A DNA stretch of 64,000 bases from Arenimonas sp. SCN 70-307 (GCF_001724815.1 NZ_MEDO01000014.1:558001-622000), one strand, 5' to 3'. Counted from the stretch's first letter, positions 7,405 through 17,946 are shown. Numbers and translations: made by a program. Notes: generated from the letters alone by a model not told the origin.

Positions 7405-8900
7405 ACGGCCTGCACGCGCTCGCGCTGGCGGGCCTGCTGGCGCTGGCCGGGGGCGCGGCGGCCCAGGCGCCGCAGCCGGTGCCGACCCCGGTGCCGGATG
7501 CGGTCCTGGAGCTGGTGCGTGCCTCCGACGAGGCCGCCGACGCCGGGGATTTCCGCACCGCGGCCGACCGCCTGGCCGAGGCGCTCGAACACCCCGCGGC
7601 AGCCGGGCTCCCGCCAACGATCCAGCGGCGCTTGCACACCCATCTCGGCCGCCATGCCGTCCGGGGCGACGACCTGCCGCGCGGCCTGAAGCACGCGCGC
7701 CTGGCCACCGCCTTCGGGGACACCGAGCTCGGCGACTGGATCCTGCGCGCCGTGCTCGCCCGCGACATCGGCCTGCCGGACGAGTCCGCCGACAGCTGGC
7801 GCGAGGCCTACCAGCGCTGGCCCGGGCAGGTCCGCCGCCACCATGAGCACAACGTCACCGAGGCCATCTGGGGCACCGACTTCGATTCGCCGGCGCGCTT
7901 CGCCCTGCTCAAGGCCCTGCGCGAAGGCGGCTTCGAGTGGGCCTGGACGGGCCCGGCCGACGGCCTGTGGCTGGAGCTGGCGCTGCAGCACCTCGCGCGC
8001 GGCGAGCAGGAGGCCGCCCGCGAGATCGTGGCCACCCTCACCGAGCCGCGCATCGTCATCCAGCTGCTGGCCGACCGCCGCTTCGACGCCGTGCGCGACC
8101 CCGCCCTGACGCCGGCGGCGCTGCCGCGCCTGGCCCGGCAGCGGGCCGACGACCTGCGCGCCCGCGCCCTGCTCGACGCGAACGTCGTGGGCATCCAGGC
8201 CGAGTACGCCTCGGCGCTGCTTATGCTGGGCGAGCACGAGGACGTGGTGGCCCTGGCCGAACAGGTCGCCACGGCCATCGCCGACAGCCCGTTCAAGGGC
8301 GACATCTACATCGACCAGCAGGAACAGCTGTCCTGGCTCTACGACCGCGCCGGCGAGGCGCTGGTGCGCCTGGGCCGCAAGGACGAGGCGATCGCCATGT
8401 ACCGCCGCGCCGCCGGCACGAAGGAGCAAGGCGCGGCCAATGTCAGCCAGGTGCTCAACCTAGCCCACCACCTGGTCAGCGCCGGGCAGCCGCGCGAAGC
8501 GCTCGAGCTGGTCGCGTCGGTGGGCAACATGAGTCCGTTCGGACGCATGGTGCTGGTGAGCGTTCAGCACCGGGCGGCGCTGGCCCTGGGCGACGGGCCG
8601 GCCGCGGATTCGGCGCTGGCGTACCTCGAACGCAACCGCGGCGACGGCGAGGGCGTGTACACCCAGGCCCTGCTCGACCGCGGCCAGGACGACGCCGCGG
8701 CCGCGGCCCTCATCGCGAGCCTCGAGAAGCCCGAAGAGCGCCTCGGCGCACTGTATTCGGTGCAACGCTTCCTTGAATCGGCCTCGCTCGACCCGGACCG
8801 CGACGCGCGCCACCGCGCGATGATCGCCCGCGAGGACGTGCAGGCGGCCATCAACCGCCACGGCCGCGCCCTCGACCTGCCGCTGTACGAACCCTGGTGA
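7401..8900 (+). CDS. Exported TPR-repeat protein (TTG start)
   Basis: Hypothetical protein of 499 residues. There is no usable ATG, but TTG at 7401 overlaps the DUF3297 stop as TTGA and gives an excellent signal peptide ([23 protein letters not shown]), so this start is preferred. The mature part is almost wholly alpha-helical with TPR-like units (for example [20 protein letters not shown] near 345 and [11 protein letters not shown] near 385). No enzyme motif is seen. It is followed 10 nt later by the ABC exporter genes, which suggests a shared transcript, though the link in function is open. Confidence 0.8.
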   Translation: MNGLHALALAGLLALAGGAAAQAPQPVPTPVPDAVLELVRASDEAADAGDFRTAADRLAEALEHPAAAGLPPTIQRRLHTHLGRHAVRGDDLPRGLKHARLATAFGDTELGDWILRAVLARDIGLPDESADSWREAYQRWPGQVRRHHEHNVTEAIWGTDFDSPARFALLKALREGGFEWAWTGPADGLWLELALQHLARGEQEAAREIVATLTEPRIVIQLLADRRFDAVRDPALTPAALPRLARQRADDLRARALLDANVVGIQAEYASALLMLGEHEDVVALAEQVATAIADSPFKGDIYIDQQEQLSWLYDRAGEALVRLGRKDEAIAMYRRAAGTKEQGAANVSQVLNLAHHLVSAGQPREALELVASVGNMSPFGRMVLVSVQHRAALALGDGPAADSALAYLERNRGDGEGVYTQALLDRGQDDAAAAALIASLEKPEERLGALYSVQRFLESASLDPDRDARHRAMIAREDVQAAINRHGRALDLPLYEPW

Positions 8901-8910
8901 TCCGCCGCCG

Positions 8911-9848
<938 letters not shown>

Positions 9849-9852
<4 letters not shown>

Positions 9853-10610
9853 ACTGGCATGCCGTCGGGGCCATCTACCGCTTCGAGATGGCGCGCACCC
9901 TGCGCACGCTGGGCGAATCGATCATCTCGCCGGTGCTCACCACCTCGCTCTACTTCGTGGTGTTCGGCGCCGCCATCGGCGCGCGCATGGGCGAAGTGGG
10001 CGGCGTGAGCTACGGGGCATTCATCATCCCGGGCCTGATCATGCTCTCGCTGCTCAACGAGTCGATCTCCAACGCCGCCTTCGGCATCTACATGCCCAAG
10101 TGGTCGGGCACCATCTACGAGGTGCTGTCGGCGCCGGTGGGTTGGGGCGAGGCGGTGCTGGGCTACGTGGGCGCGGCGGCCAGCAAGTCGGTGGTGCTGG
10201 GCCTGCTGATCCTCGTCACCGCGCGCTTCTTCGTCGACTACGAGATCGCCCACCCGCTGGCGATGGCGCTGTTCCTGGTGCTCACCGCGGTGAGCTTCAG
10301 CCTGTTCGGCTTCATCATCGGCCTGTGGGCCACCGACTTCCAGAAGCTGCAGGTCATCCCGCTGATGGTGATGACGCCGCTGACCTTCCTGGGCGGCGCC
10401 TTCTACTCGATCGACATGCTGCCGCCGGTGTGGCAGAAGATCGCGCTGTTCAACCCGGTGGTGTACCTGATCAGCGGCTTCCGCTGGAGCTTCTTCGGAA
10501 CCTCGGACGTGGACGTGGTGGTGAGCTTCGCCGCCATCATCGGCTTCCTGCTGGTTTGCCTGCTGGCGGTGCGGGCCATCTTCCTGAGCGGCTGGCGCCT
10601 GAAGTCGTGA
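9849..10610 (+). CDS. yadH: ABC-2 type exporter permease, YadH-like
   Basis: Inner-membrane permease of 253 residues with about six membrane segments. The family blocks [16 protein letters not shown], the amphipathic [11 protein letters not shown] motif, [14 protein letters not shown] and LPPVWQ are all present and agree with E. coli YadH. It partners the ATPase encoded just before it (4-nt overlap, so translation is probably coupled). This ends the DUF3297-TPR-exporter run. Confidence 0.93.
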
Positions 10611-10654
10611 GGGCGGCGCGAGGGCGGGCGCCCGGCCGGGAGTGAACTGGCGCA

Positions 10655-10673
10655 CGGTTTCGTGACGAAACCG
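10655..10673. promoter_or_regulatory. Short inverted repeat between exporter and GGDEF genes
   Basis: Perfect 8-bp inverted repeat CGGTTTCG-TGA-CGAAACCG. A six-T run occurs at 10686-10691, 12 nt further on, which is far for a classical terminator. It may be a weak terminator or an operator for the following diguanylate cyclase. Confidence 0.35.
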
Positions 10674-10751
10674 CGTCGGCACCGCTGTTTTTTGCGGAAA
10701 AACTGATCCAAGTCACGAACGCGGGCCGTACCCGGGCGCACAGTCCGCGCC

Positions 10752-11816
10752 ATGAACCTTCCGGCCCTGCTCAAGAACCGCATCGGCACTGACGTCCGGC
10801 TGGCGATGGTGCTGCTGTTCGCGGCCATCGCGATCGTCGGCATCACGCCGTTCGCGATCGCCCGCGCGCTGCAGGGCGAATGGCTCGCGGCCGTGCTCGA
10901 CACCGTGGTGCTGGCGGTGATCGCCGGCAACGCCGCCTACGCCTGGCGCACCGGCAACAGCGCCCTGGCCGGCAAGCTCAACGCGGTGGTGGTGTCGCTG
11001 GCCTGCGCGGCCCTGGCCGGCGCCCTGGGCCCGGCCGGCCTGTTCTGGACCTACACCATCATCCTGGCCAACTACATGCTCGCCCCGCGCTCGCTGGCCA
11101 CCGTCTGCGGCGGCGTGCTGCTCGCGGCCGGGCTGCTGCTGGCACCCTTCCCCTCCACCCTGGCGATGGCGGCGTTCGGCGTGAGCGCGCTGCTGGTGAT
11201 GCTCTACGCCTTCATCTTCGCCAGCCTGACCGAAGTGCAGCGCAAGCTGCTCGAGGGCCTGGCCACCCGCGACCCGCTCACCGGCGTGGCCAACCGCCGC
11301 GGCATGGAGATCGACCTGGCCGAAGCGCTGCGCGGCCACCTCGGGCGCGGCGAACCGGCCACCCTGGCGGTGCTGGACCTGGACCATTTCAAGGCGGTCA
11401 ACGACACCCACGGCCACGACACCGGCGACCGGGTGATCCTGGGCTTCGTCGAGCGCGTGCAGTCGGTGCTGCGCAAGCGCGACCGGCTCTACCGGCTCGG
11501 CGGCGAGGAGTTCGTGCTGCTGCTGCCGGGCACCGACCACAGCGGCGCCCGCGCCGCGCTCGAGAAGATCCGCGACGAGGTCCAGGCGGCGCCGCTGGCC
11601 GACAACGTGCGCGTGACCACGTCCATCGGCGCCGCCGTGCTCGAAGCCGAGGATGACTGGCCGTGCTGGCTGGCCCGCGCCGACGCCGCGCTCTACCGCG
11701 CCAAGGCCGCCGGTCGCGATTGCGTCAGCTTCGACTCCACCCTGGGCGGCCCGGGCGAGCGCCGCCTGCGCCTGGTGCAGGGCCACCCGCTGCCCTGGCC
11801 TGGCGGCCCGGCGTAG
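10752..11816 (+). CDS. Membrane diguanylate cyclase (GGDEF)
   Basis: Cyclic-di-GMP synthase of 354 residues. The N-terminal half (about 15-165) is a string of roughly six hydrophobic segments, a membrane sensor of unknown type. The GGDEF domain follows from [11 protein letters not shown], with [15 protein letters not shown] for metal and substrate binding and an intact GGEEF active site ([13 protein letters not shown]). It probably senses a membrane or envelope signal. It lies between the exporter operon and the universal stress gene, with its own upstream region. Confidence 0.9.
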   Translation: MNLPALLKNRIGTDVRLAMVLLFAAIAIVGITPFAIARALQGEWLAAVLDTVVLAVIAGNAAYAWRTGNSALAGKLNAVVVSLACAALAGALGPAGLFWTYTIILANYMLAPRSLATVCGGVLLAAGLLLAPFPSTLAMAAFGVSALLVMLYAFIFASLTEVQRKLLEGLATRDPLTGVANRRGMEIDLAEALRGHLGRGEPATLAVLDLDHFKAVNDTHGHDTGDRVILGFVERVQSVLRKRDRLYRLGGEEFVLLLPGTDHSGARAALEKIRDEVQAAPLADNVRVTTSIGAAVLEAEDDWPCWLARADAALYRAKAAGRDCVSFDSTLGGPGERRLRLVQGHPLPWPGGPA

Positions 11817-11848
11817 ACTGGGGGCAGCAACCTCCGGGAGCGCCCGCC

Positions 11849-12271
11849 ATGAAGATCCTCATCCCCGTCGATGGCAGCAAGACCGCCGGTGAGGCGGTGA
11901 AGTACGCCATCCAGCTCGCCCGCGCCCTGGCCGAGCCGCCCAGCCTGACCCTGCTGCACGCCGACATGCCGCTGATGCGCCGCGTCGCCGCGGAGCTGGG
12001 CACCGAGGGCACCCGCAAGTACCACGAGGGCAACCACGAGTACGCGCTCAAGGGCGCGCGCACGGCGCTGCGCCGGGCCAAGCTGGCCTTCAGCGAGAAA
12101 GCGGTGGTGGACGACGCCGCGCCGGCAATCATCAAGGCCGCCCAGGCCGGCAAGTACGAGCTGGTGGTGATGGGCTCGCAGGGGCGCACCGCGCTGGGCA
12201 CGGTGTTCCTGGGCTCGGTGGCGCAGAAGGTGCTCTCGCAGAGCAAGGTGCCGGTGCTGGTGGTGCGCTGA
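11849..12271 (+). CDS. Universal stress protein (UspA family)
   Basis: Cytoplasmic USP-fold protein of 140 residues. It begins with the typical MKILIPVDGS strand and ends with the nucleotide-binding block GSQGRTALGTVFLGSVAQKVL followed by SKVPVLVVR. The GxxGxnG-S/T-type pattern suggests an ATP-binding member. A TAGACT -10-like hexamer overlaps the end of the preceding gene at 11814-11819. It converges on selO with 10 nt between stops. Confidence 0.92.
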   Translation: MKILIPVDGSKTAGEAVKYAIQLARALAEPPSLTLLHADMPLMRRVAAELGTEGTRKYHEGNHEYALKGARTALRRAKLAFSEKAVVDDAAPAIIKAAQAGKYELVVMGSQGRTALGTVFLGSVAQKVLSQSKVPVLVVR

Positions 12272-12281
12272 GGCGCGCCGG

Positions 12282-13718
12282 CTAGGTTCCGCAGAAGGTC
12301 TGCGTCACGCGCTGCCCGGCCTCGGGCGGCGCCATGAAGGCTTGCTGCGCCGGGCCGTGGTCGAAGGGCCGGCGCACGGCCGCCAGCATCGCCTCGAAGG
12401 GCTGCAGGTCGCCCGCCGCCGCCGCGGCCAGCGCGGCTTCGACGAGATGGTTGCGCGGGATGAGCGCCGGGTTCGCGGCGCGCAGGCCGGCGCGCACCTC
12501 GTCCACGCCGCGGCCCTCGCCCGCCAGCCGCGCCTGCCAGCGCGCGCGCCAGGCGTCCATGGCCGGCGTGCGCGGCAGGCCCGCGGGCTCGCCGTCGAGC
12601 GCCTCGGCCAGGGCGCGGAAGGACAGCGTGTAGTCGGCCGCCACCGCTTCGAGCGCGGCCAGGAATTCGCGGCCCAGCGCCTCGTCGTCATCGTGTGCCG
12701 TGGCCAGGCCCAGCTTGCGGCGCAGGCCGTCCAGCCAGGCGCTGCGGTAGTGGCCGGCGAAGCCTTCGACCACCGCGCGCGCATCGGCCACGCCCTGCTC
12801 GCCCTGGCGCTGGAACAGCGGCAGCAGGCATTCGGCCAGCCGCGCCAGGTTCCACTGCGCGATCGGCGGCTGGTTGCCGTAGGCGTAGCGGCCGTGGCGG
12901 TCGATGGAGCTGAAGACCTTGGCCGGGTGGTATTCGTCCAGGAAGGCGCAGGGGCCGTAGTCGAGCGTCTCGCCCGAGATGGCCACGTTGTCGGTGTTCA
13001 TGACGCCGTGGATGAAACCGGCGTGCATCCACGCCGCCACCAGCGCCGCCTGCGCCTGCGAGACCGCGTCGAGCAGGGCCAGGTAGCGGTCGGGTGCGCC
13101 CTGCACGCCCGGGTAGTGGCGCGCGATGACGTGGTCGGCCAGCCGGCGCACGTTGGCGTCCTCGCCGCGCGCGGCGAAGTACTGGAAGGTGCCCACGCGC
13201 ACGTGGCTGGCGGCCACGCGCGTGAGCACGGCGCCGGGCAGGATCTCGTCGCGCACCACCGCTTCGCCGGTGGCCACCGCCGCCAGCGAGCGCGTGGTGG
13301 GGATGCCGAGCGCGTGCATGGCTTCGCTCAGCAGGAACTCGCGCAGCACCGGGCCGATGGCGGCGCGGCCGTCGCCGCGGCGCGAAAACGCCGTGGGGCC
13401 GGCGCCCTTGAGCTGGATGTCCACGCGGCGGCCATCGGGCGCCAGCCACTCGCCCAAGGCGATGGCGCGGCCATCGCCCAGGCGCGGTACGAAGTGGCCG
13501 AACTGGTGGCCGGCATAGGCCAGCGCCACCGGGCGTGCGCCTTCGGGCCAGGCGTTGCCGGAAAACAGCTGCGCGGCGGCGTCGCGCCAGGTTTCCGGCA
13601 GCGCCAGCGAAGCCGCCAGCGCGTCGTTCCAGGCCAGCAGGCGGGGCGCCGCCACGGGCGTCGGGCGGGCGTCGGCGGCGAAGTCTTCGCCCAGGCGTGC
13701 GTAGGTGTGTTCGAACAT
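12282..13718 (-). CDS. selO: Protein adenylyltransferase SelO (YdiU)
   Basis: Pseudokinase-fold enzyme that transfers AMP from ATP to protein hydroxyls, linked to redox stress in E. coli. The ATG at 13718 gives 478 residues, the length I recall for E. coli YdiU. Family blocks are present: YAGHQFGHFVPRLGDGRA, DIQLKGAGPTAFSRRGDGRA, MNTDNVAISGETLDYGP. A Cys is third from the C-terminus (TFCGT), the place of the redox-active residue that is selenocysteine in animals. Single gene with respect to its neighbours; the upstream 160 nt also hold sigma-54-like sites for the gene on the opposite strand. Confidence 0.95.
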   Translation of the reverse strand: MFEHTYARLGEDFAADARPTPVAAPRLLAWNDALAASLALPETWRDAAAQLFSGNAWPEGARPVALAYAGHQFGHFVPRLGDGRAIALGEWLAPDGRRVDIQLKGAGPTAFSRRGDGRAAIGPVLREFLLSEAMHALGIPTTRSLAAVATGEAVVRDEILPGAVLTRVAASHVRVGTFQYFAARGEDANVRRLADHVIARHYPGVQGAPDRYLALLDAVSQAQAALVAAWMHAGFIHGVMNTDNVAISGETLDYGPCAFLDEYHPAKVFSSIDRHGRYAYGNQPPIAQWNLARLAECLLPLFQRQGEQGVADARAVVEGFAGHYRSAWLDGLRRKLGLATAHDDDEALGREFLAALEAVAADYTLSFRALAEALDGEPAGLPRTPAMDAWRARWQARLAGEGRGVDEVRAGLRAANPALIPRNHLVEAALAAAAAGDLQPFEAMLAAVRRPFDHGPAQQAFMAPPEAGQRVTQTFCGT

Positions 13719-13786
13719 GGGCGCAGTATCACCCGGCGACCGTGAAGCCGGGGAAATCCACCACGACGATTGCATGTCTTACAGGC

Positions 13787-13802
13787 TTGGCACGAAGCGG
13801 GC
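13787..13802 (+). promoter_or_regulatory. Upstream sigma-54 promoter-like site
   Basis: TTGGCACG with a GG-N10-GC layout (GG 13789-13790, GC 13801-13802). The -24 element is consensus, the -12 element is poor. The decamer GCTTGGCACG is repeated 40 nt downstream. Confidence 0.4.
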
Positions 13803-13826
13803 CCCTGTAAAACAAGGGTTTTTTGC

Positions 13827-13842
13827 TTGGCACGGTTCGTGC
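13827..13842 (+). promoter_or_regulatory. Sigma-54 promoter-like site for the 13881 gene
   Basis: TTGGCACG-GTTC-GTGC: GG at 13829-13830 and GC at 13841-13842 with the obligatory 10-nt spacing. The -24 half is a full consensus match, the -12 half has TGC. Predicted transcript start is about 13854, 27 nt before the ATG. A sigma-54 activator is encoded 1.4 kb away. Confidence 0.65.
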
Positions 13843-13880
13843 GTCATCCCAGGCAGACCCAACGTCGCCTGGAGACGACC

Positions 13881-14807
13881 ATGATCGAGCAAGCCCTCGC
13901 CCTTGAACTCCCCTCGCCGCTCGCGCTCCCGCCGGGGCCGGACGGACTGCGCCGTGCGATGCAGGACGTGCTGTCGGTGGAATCCGACTTCGTCGCCAAG
14001 TTCCTGCCACTCCAGGGCATGACGCGCATTCCGCCCGGTTTCCCGGCTTTTGCGCAGTGGCACCACGCGCAGGCGGGCGATGAAGATGCGAGCTGGGAAG
14101 ACGCCGCGCCGGCCTACGCCCTGGCCTGCCTCTCGCATGCGGCCTACGGCGGCACGCTGGACCCGAGCGTGGAGTGGGAGCTGGAGCTGCAGTGGGCCGA
14201 CCTGGGCACGCTCTCGGCCCTGCCCTGGCCGCAGGCGCGGCGCCGCGTGATGGCGGCCTGGTCCTACCTGTCGGGCGACGACCCGCTGCCGGCCGGCTTC
14301 GACGCCGCCATCGAGGCGGCGGAGGACGACGAGGCCGCGCCCGTGCTCGACCTCGAGCTGGTGCCGGCCTTCGTGGTGCTGCGCTGCTCGATGGCGCGGC
14401 TGCCGCTGGGCGATTGGCATACGCGCGGCCAGGAACGCTGGCTGCCCACCGACATGCCGGCGCTGTCGCTCGCGGCCAGCCCCGCCCTGGCCGCGCTCGA
14501 CGCGCTCACCCTGCACGGCTTCGCCGAGGACGAACCGCGCTGCCTGGTGCGCCTGGCCTTCGCGCCGCACCTGATGCACGCGCTCGAGGGCGTGGCCGCC
14601 GACGGCGACATGATGACCGTGGCGCGCTGGCGCCGCGAGGTGGCGCGCTGGGCCTCGCAGAATGAATCGGTGCTGCTGCGCGTGCCCAGCCCGATCTGCC
14701 CGGGCGAGTACAACCTGCTGGCCAACCCGCGCCACCCCGATATCGGCCGCCTGCAGCGCTTCGACGCGCGGCCGCTGCTGCTCGACCGGCGCAAGGCGCG
14801 GCATTGA
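13881..14807 (+). CDS. Conserved-looking protein of unknown function, possibly sigma-54 controlled
   Basis: Unrecognised cytoplasmic protein of 308 residues, without signal peptide or membrane segment, rich in Trp, Leu and acidic residues. No catalytic motif is evident. The start ATG 13881 follows a GGAGAC RBS; the frame open upstream would run through the promoter region. Two sigma-54-type sites precede it, and it converges (8 nt between stops) on a histidine-phosphotransfer-like gene and a sigma-54 response regulator. This arrangement suggests it is a target of that regulator. Confidence 0.7.
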   Translation: MIEQALALELPSPLALPPGPDGLRRAMQDVLSVESDFVAKFLPLQGMTRIPPGFPAFAQWHHAQAGDEDASWEDAAPAYALACLSHAAYGGTLDPSVEWELELQWADLGTLSALPWPQARRRVMAAWSYLSGDDPLPAGFDAAIEAAEDDEAAPVLDLELVPAFVVLRCSMARLPLGDWHTRGQERWLPTDMPALSLAASPALAALDALTLHGFAEDEPRCLVRLAFAPHLMHALEGVAADGDMMTVARWRREVARWASQNESVLLRVPSPICPGEYNLLANPRHPDIGRLQRFDARPLLLDRRKARH

Positions 14808-14815
14808 ACGCCGGC

Positions 14816-15313
14816 TCAGCCCGGAGGATGCAGCAGCTGCCTGACCACGTCCAGGCAGCGCTGCCCGTCGCTCTCGATTTGCTCGAGCACCGGGTCGGGG
14901 CCCTCGTGGCCGGCGTGCAGGCTGAGCACCGCGGCGTTCATGAGCAGCGAGTTGAGGAAGTTGCGCACCTGGTGCTCGACCACCAGCAGGGTTTCGCGCG
15001 AGAGCGTGACCCACGGGTCGCGCGTGGCCGGCGACCAGCCCACCAGGAAGGGCGCCAGTCCGCCGAGGTAAGTGCCGAGGCGCGCGCGATCGTCGGGCGA
15101 GAGGCCGGTGCCGGGCGCGAAGCGAAGGCGCAGCACCAGCCAGCGCAGCGGGCTGCCGGGCAGGTCGAGCGGGAAATCGAACACGGCGCAGCCCTCGGGC
15201 GCCGGCGGGCGTTCGCCGGCCGGCACCCAGCGCGCCTCCTCGCAGCCGCGCGCCGCCAGCCAGGCGCGCACCACGGGAGGAAACAGGCGGGCCAGCTCAG
15301 GCGCGGTCTCCAT
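14816..15313 (-). CDS. Orphan DHp-like histidine phosphotransfer protein
   Basis: Small protein of 165 residues. The C-terminal part (about 105-162) looks like the two-helix DHp domain of a histidine kinase: an H-box-like VVEHQVRNFLNSLLMNAAVL with candidate phosphohistidine His114, then a second helix LEQIESDGQRCLDVVRQLL. The expected HATPase domain is absent; the protein simply stops. The N-terminal 100 residues have no clear family. The start overlaps the end of the response-regulator gene by 17 nt, so the two are probably co-translated partners. Function as phosphotransfer or inhibitor is inferred. Confidence 0.65.
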   Translation of the reverse strand: METAPELARLFPPVVRAWLAARGCEEARWVPAGERPPAPEGCAVFDFPLDLPGSPLRWLVLRLRFAPGTGLSPDDRARLGTYLGGLAPFLVGWSPATRDPWVTLSRETLLVVEHQVRNFLNSLLMNAAVLSLHAGHEGPDPVLEQIESDGQRCLDVVRQLLHPPG

Positions 15314-16688
15314 CGGCCTCCCCGGCTTCGGCCTCTTCCGCTGCCCCTAGCACCGGCGGCGCGCCCGGCGCGGCCTGGTAGCTGTTGAGCCGGTTGTAGA
15401 GCGTCTTGGTGGCGATGCCCAGCACCTGCGCCGCCTTGGACTTGTTGTTGTCGAAGTAGGCCAGCGTCTTGAACAGCATGCGCCGCTCGATTTCGTGCAG
15501 CGGCGTGCCGACGGCGAAGGTGATGGTGCTGGCGGTTTCCACCGAGGGCCCGGCTTCGTCCAGCGGCAGGCTGGGCGTGACCAGGTCGCCGTCGGCGAGG
15601 ATGTAGGCGCGCTGGATGAGGTTCTTGAGCTCGCGGATGTTGCCCGGCCAGCGGTAGCGCAGCAGGCGGTCGGCGCCCTCGCGGGTGAGCACGCGCTGGG
15701 TGTCGCAGCGCCGGTTGAGGCGGTCGAGCACCAGCTGGGCGATGGGCAGGATGTCCATGGGCCGCTCGCGCAGCGGCGGCACCGACATCGGGAATTCCGC
15801 GAGGCGGTAGTACAGGTCCTCGCGCAGGCGGCCGGCGGCGATGGCCTCGGCATGCGGGCGGTTGGTGGCCGACACCACGCGCACGTCGAGGTGGATGTCC
15901 TCGCTGCCGCCGACGCGGCGGATGCGTCGCGCCTCGAGCGCGCGCAGCAGGTGCACCTGCAGGTGCACGGGCATCTCGCCAATTTCATCCAGGAACAGCG
16001 TGCCGCCCTGCGCCTGCTCGAACAGGCCGAGGTGGCGCGCATTGGCGCCGGTGAAGCTGCCGCGCTCGTGGCCGAAGAGCTGGCTGGTGAGCAGGTCGGC
16101 CGGCACCGCGCCGCAGTTGAAGGCCACGAAGGGCCCGCTGCGCGCGCTCTCGGCATGGATGGCGGCGGCCACCAGTTCCTTGCCGGTGCCACTCTCGCCT
16201 TCGATGAACACCGAGGCATCCGTCGGCGCCACGCGGCGCACCTGCCGGCGCACCGCGTCCATCGCCGGCGAGGGCCCGGCCAGGCCGTGCCAGGGTTCGC
16301 TGGGTGGCGGCTCCTCCGCGGGCTGGCGGCTGGCGGCGGTTTGCAGCAGGTTTCGGAAGGTGGCGACCTGCAGCGGCTTGACCACGTAGTCCACGATGGG
16401 CAGGTGCATAGCCTTGAGCGCCGACTCCACCGTAGGGTGGCCGGTGATGAGGATCACCTGGGTGCGGCCGCCGAGGTCGAGGTGCTCGAGCAGCTCCAGG
16501 CCGCTGCCGTCGGGCAGCGAGAGATCGACCAGGGCGACGTCGAAGGCGTGCTCGCGCAGCCGCAGCCGGGCCTGCGCGAGGCTGCCGGCGATGACCACGT
16601 CGAAACCCAGGCCGCCGGAAATTTCGGCGGCGGCCCGCACGAAACCCACGTCGTCATCGACGATGAGCAGGACGGGACGATGGGCCAT
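15297..16688 (-). CDS. Sigma-54-dependent response regulator (NtrC family)
   Basis: Transcription activator of 463 residues. The receiver domain has the acidic pocket DDD (11-13) and phospho-Asp55 in LVDLSLPDGSG. The AAA+ domain has Walker A GESGTGKE (164-171), the sigma-54 contact loop as GSFTGA (210-215, usual form GAFTGA) and Walker B LFLDEIGE. The C-terminal Fis-type helix-turn-helix is NKSKAAQVLGIATKTLYNRL. The ATG at 16688 has a GGAGG RBS; longer starts lack one. It is the first gene of a two-gene unit with the DHp-like protein. Confidence 0.94.
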   Translation of the reverse strand: MAHRPVLLIVDDDVGFVRAAAEISGGLGFDVVIAGSLAQARLRLREHAFDVALVDLSLPDGSGLELLEHLDLGGRTQVILITGHPTVESALKAMHLPIVDYVVKPLQVATFRNLLQTAASRQPAEEPPPSEPWHGLAGPSPAMDAVRRQVRRVAPTDASVFIEGESGTGKELVAAAIHAESARSGPFVAFNCGAVPADLLTSQLFGHERGSFTGANARHLGLFEQAQGGTLFLDEIGEMPVHLQVHLLRALEARRIRRVGGSEDIHLDVRVVSATNRPHAEAIAAGRLREDLYYRLAEFPMSVPPLRERPMDILPIAQLVLDRLNRRCDTQRVLTREGADRLLRYRWPGNIRELKNLIQRAYILADGDLVTPSLPLDEAGPSVETASTITFAVGTPLHEIERRMLFKTLAYFDNNKSKAAQVLGIATKTLYNRLNSYQAAPGAPPVLGAAEEAEAGEADGDRA

Positions 16689-16833
16689 GGCGGCGACCTC
16701 CGGAAGTTCCAGTCTGCTCCAACGCAGGCATGCGTTGGCGACAGGCGTCACGTTTCCGGGGGCGTCGTGGCGATATTACACGCTTGGGTAAATCTTGCAG
16801 GGCGCGGCCCAGGCTGGCATCCCGCTTGCTGGG

Positions 16834-17946
16834 TCAGCCCTCGCCGGGGTGCTTGCCGTCGACGACCCAGGCGCGCAGGGCGGCCAGCGCCGCGGCTTCG
16901 GCTTCCGGCCCGAAGCGGCAATGGCCCTGGCCCACCGGCGGCAGTTCGAACACCTGGTTGCCACGGCCGGCGTTGCGCGCCAGGTTGAGATAGCGCGAGG
17001 AGGTTTGCGAGGGAATGGATTCGTCCACCTCGTTGGCCATCAGTACCACCGGGCGCTGGGTGTTGCCGGTGAGGCGCAGGCGCGCGTTGGCGTAGGCCAC
17101 GGCCTCTGGGTCGCCGGCATAACGGCGCACGCCGGCGTTGAGCGAGGCGTCGTCTTGGAAGCCGCTGTAGGTGACGCGGGTGTTGTCCACGGGGATGCCG
17201 CCCGCGCGCTCGCGCAGCTCGAACAGCACGCCGTAGCGCAGCATCAGGCCACCGGCCAGGCCCTCGCGCGGGATGCCGAAAGCCTGGCCCAGGCGCACCG
17301 CGAAATCCTCGTCGGAGGCCAGCGCGGTTTCGATGGCCGCCGGATCCGGCCAGCGCGGCGCGTCCGCGCTGAACAGCCCACCCGGCGCCAGTACGCCCGG
17401 ATGCCTGTACTCGAACACCGCCAGCGCGCCCAGCAGCGGGCCGTTGAACAGCTCTTCGGCCGGCGCATTGGCGCCGCACAGCGCCAGGCCGCCGTCGTAG
17501 GCAGCGCCGTGGGTCTCGAGCGTGCCCAGCACCAGGTGGCCGCCCATCGAGTGGCCCATGGCCCAGGTGCGCTTGGGCTGGCCCAGAAGGCCGACTACGT
17601 GGCGGCGCATCGCCTCGGTGTCTTCCAGCCCCTCGGCCACGGCCCAGCCGCGCGCGGAGTAATCCGACTGCGCCACCGCGAAGCCGCGCTCGAACAGCCA
17701 GCCCTCGTAGCCGTTGCGCGGCATCACCTCGGGAATCGGCTGCTCCGCCGGTGCATAGCCGTGCATGTAGACGACCAGCTCGCCGTTCCAGTTCTCCGGC
17801 ACGTCGAGCCGCCAGGGCGCGCCATCGATGGTGCCGGCATGCTCGCTGGGCTGCGCGACGGCCGACGCATTTTCCGCGGCCAGCGCGGACGGGGACGAAA
17901 CCAGGACAAGCAGGACCAGCCACAGGAACAGCGACTTCAGGCGCAT
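16834..17946 (-). CDS. Exported alpha/beta hydrolase
   Basis: Serine hydrolase of 370 residues with a signal peptide (MRLKSLFLWLVLLVLVSS, cut near ALAAE). The nucleophile elbow is GHSMGG, the HG oxyanion motif is YMHGYAP, a candidate acid is in ANEVDESIPS and the catalytic His is in GQGHCRF close to the C-terminus. This fits an esterase/lipase or peptidase acting in the periplasm. Start 17946 is chosen over 17964 because it gives the compact basic signal start. No operon partner. Confidence 0.85.
   Translation of the reverse strand: MRLKSLFLWLVLLVLVSSPSALAAENASAVAQPSEHAGTIDGAPWRLDVPENWNGELVVYMHGYAPAEQPIPEVMPRNGYEGWLFERGFAVAQSDYSARGWAVAEGLEDTEAMRRHVVGLLGQPKRTWAMGHSMGGHLVLGTLETHGAAYDGGLALCGANAPAEELFNGPLLGALAVFEYRHPGVLAPGGLFSADAPRWPDPAAIETALASDEDFAVRLGQAFGIPREGLAGGLMLRYGVLFELRERAGGIPVDNTRVTYSGFQDDASLNAGVRRYAGDPEAVAYANARLRLTGNTQRPVVLMANEVDESIPSQTSSRYLNLARNAGRGNQVFELPPVGQGHCRFGPEAEAAALAALRAWVVDGKHPGEG

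Noticed and set aside
13803..13824. CCCTGTAAAACAAGGGTTTTTT as an intrinsic terminator upstream of the 13881 gene
   Set aside because: The stem is only 4 bp and AT-rich; it lies inside the promoter region between two sigma-54-like sites. The T-run is better read as promoter context.
16814..16830. CTGGCATCCCGCTTGCT, a sigma-54 consensus-like site between the response-regulator and hydrolase genes
   Set aside because: GG-N10-GC spacing fits, but it points antisense into the hydrolase gene and no product is evident. One such match per 64 kb on two strands is not surprising by chance.
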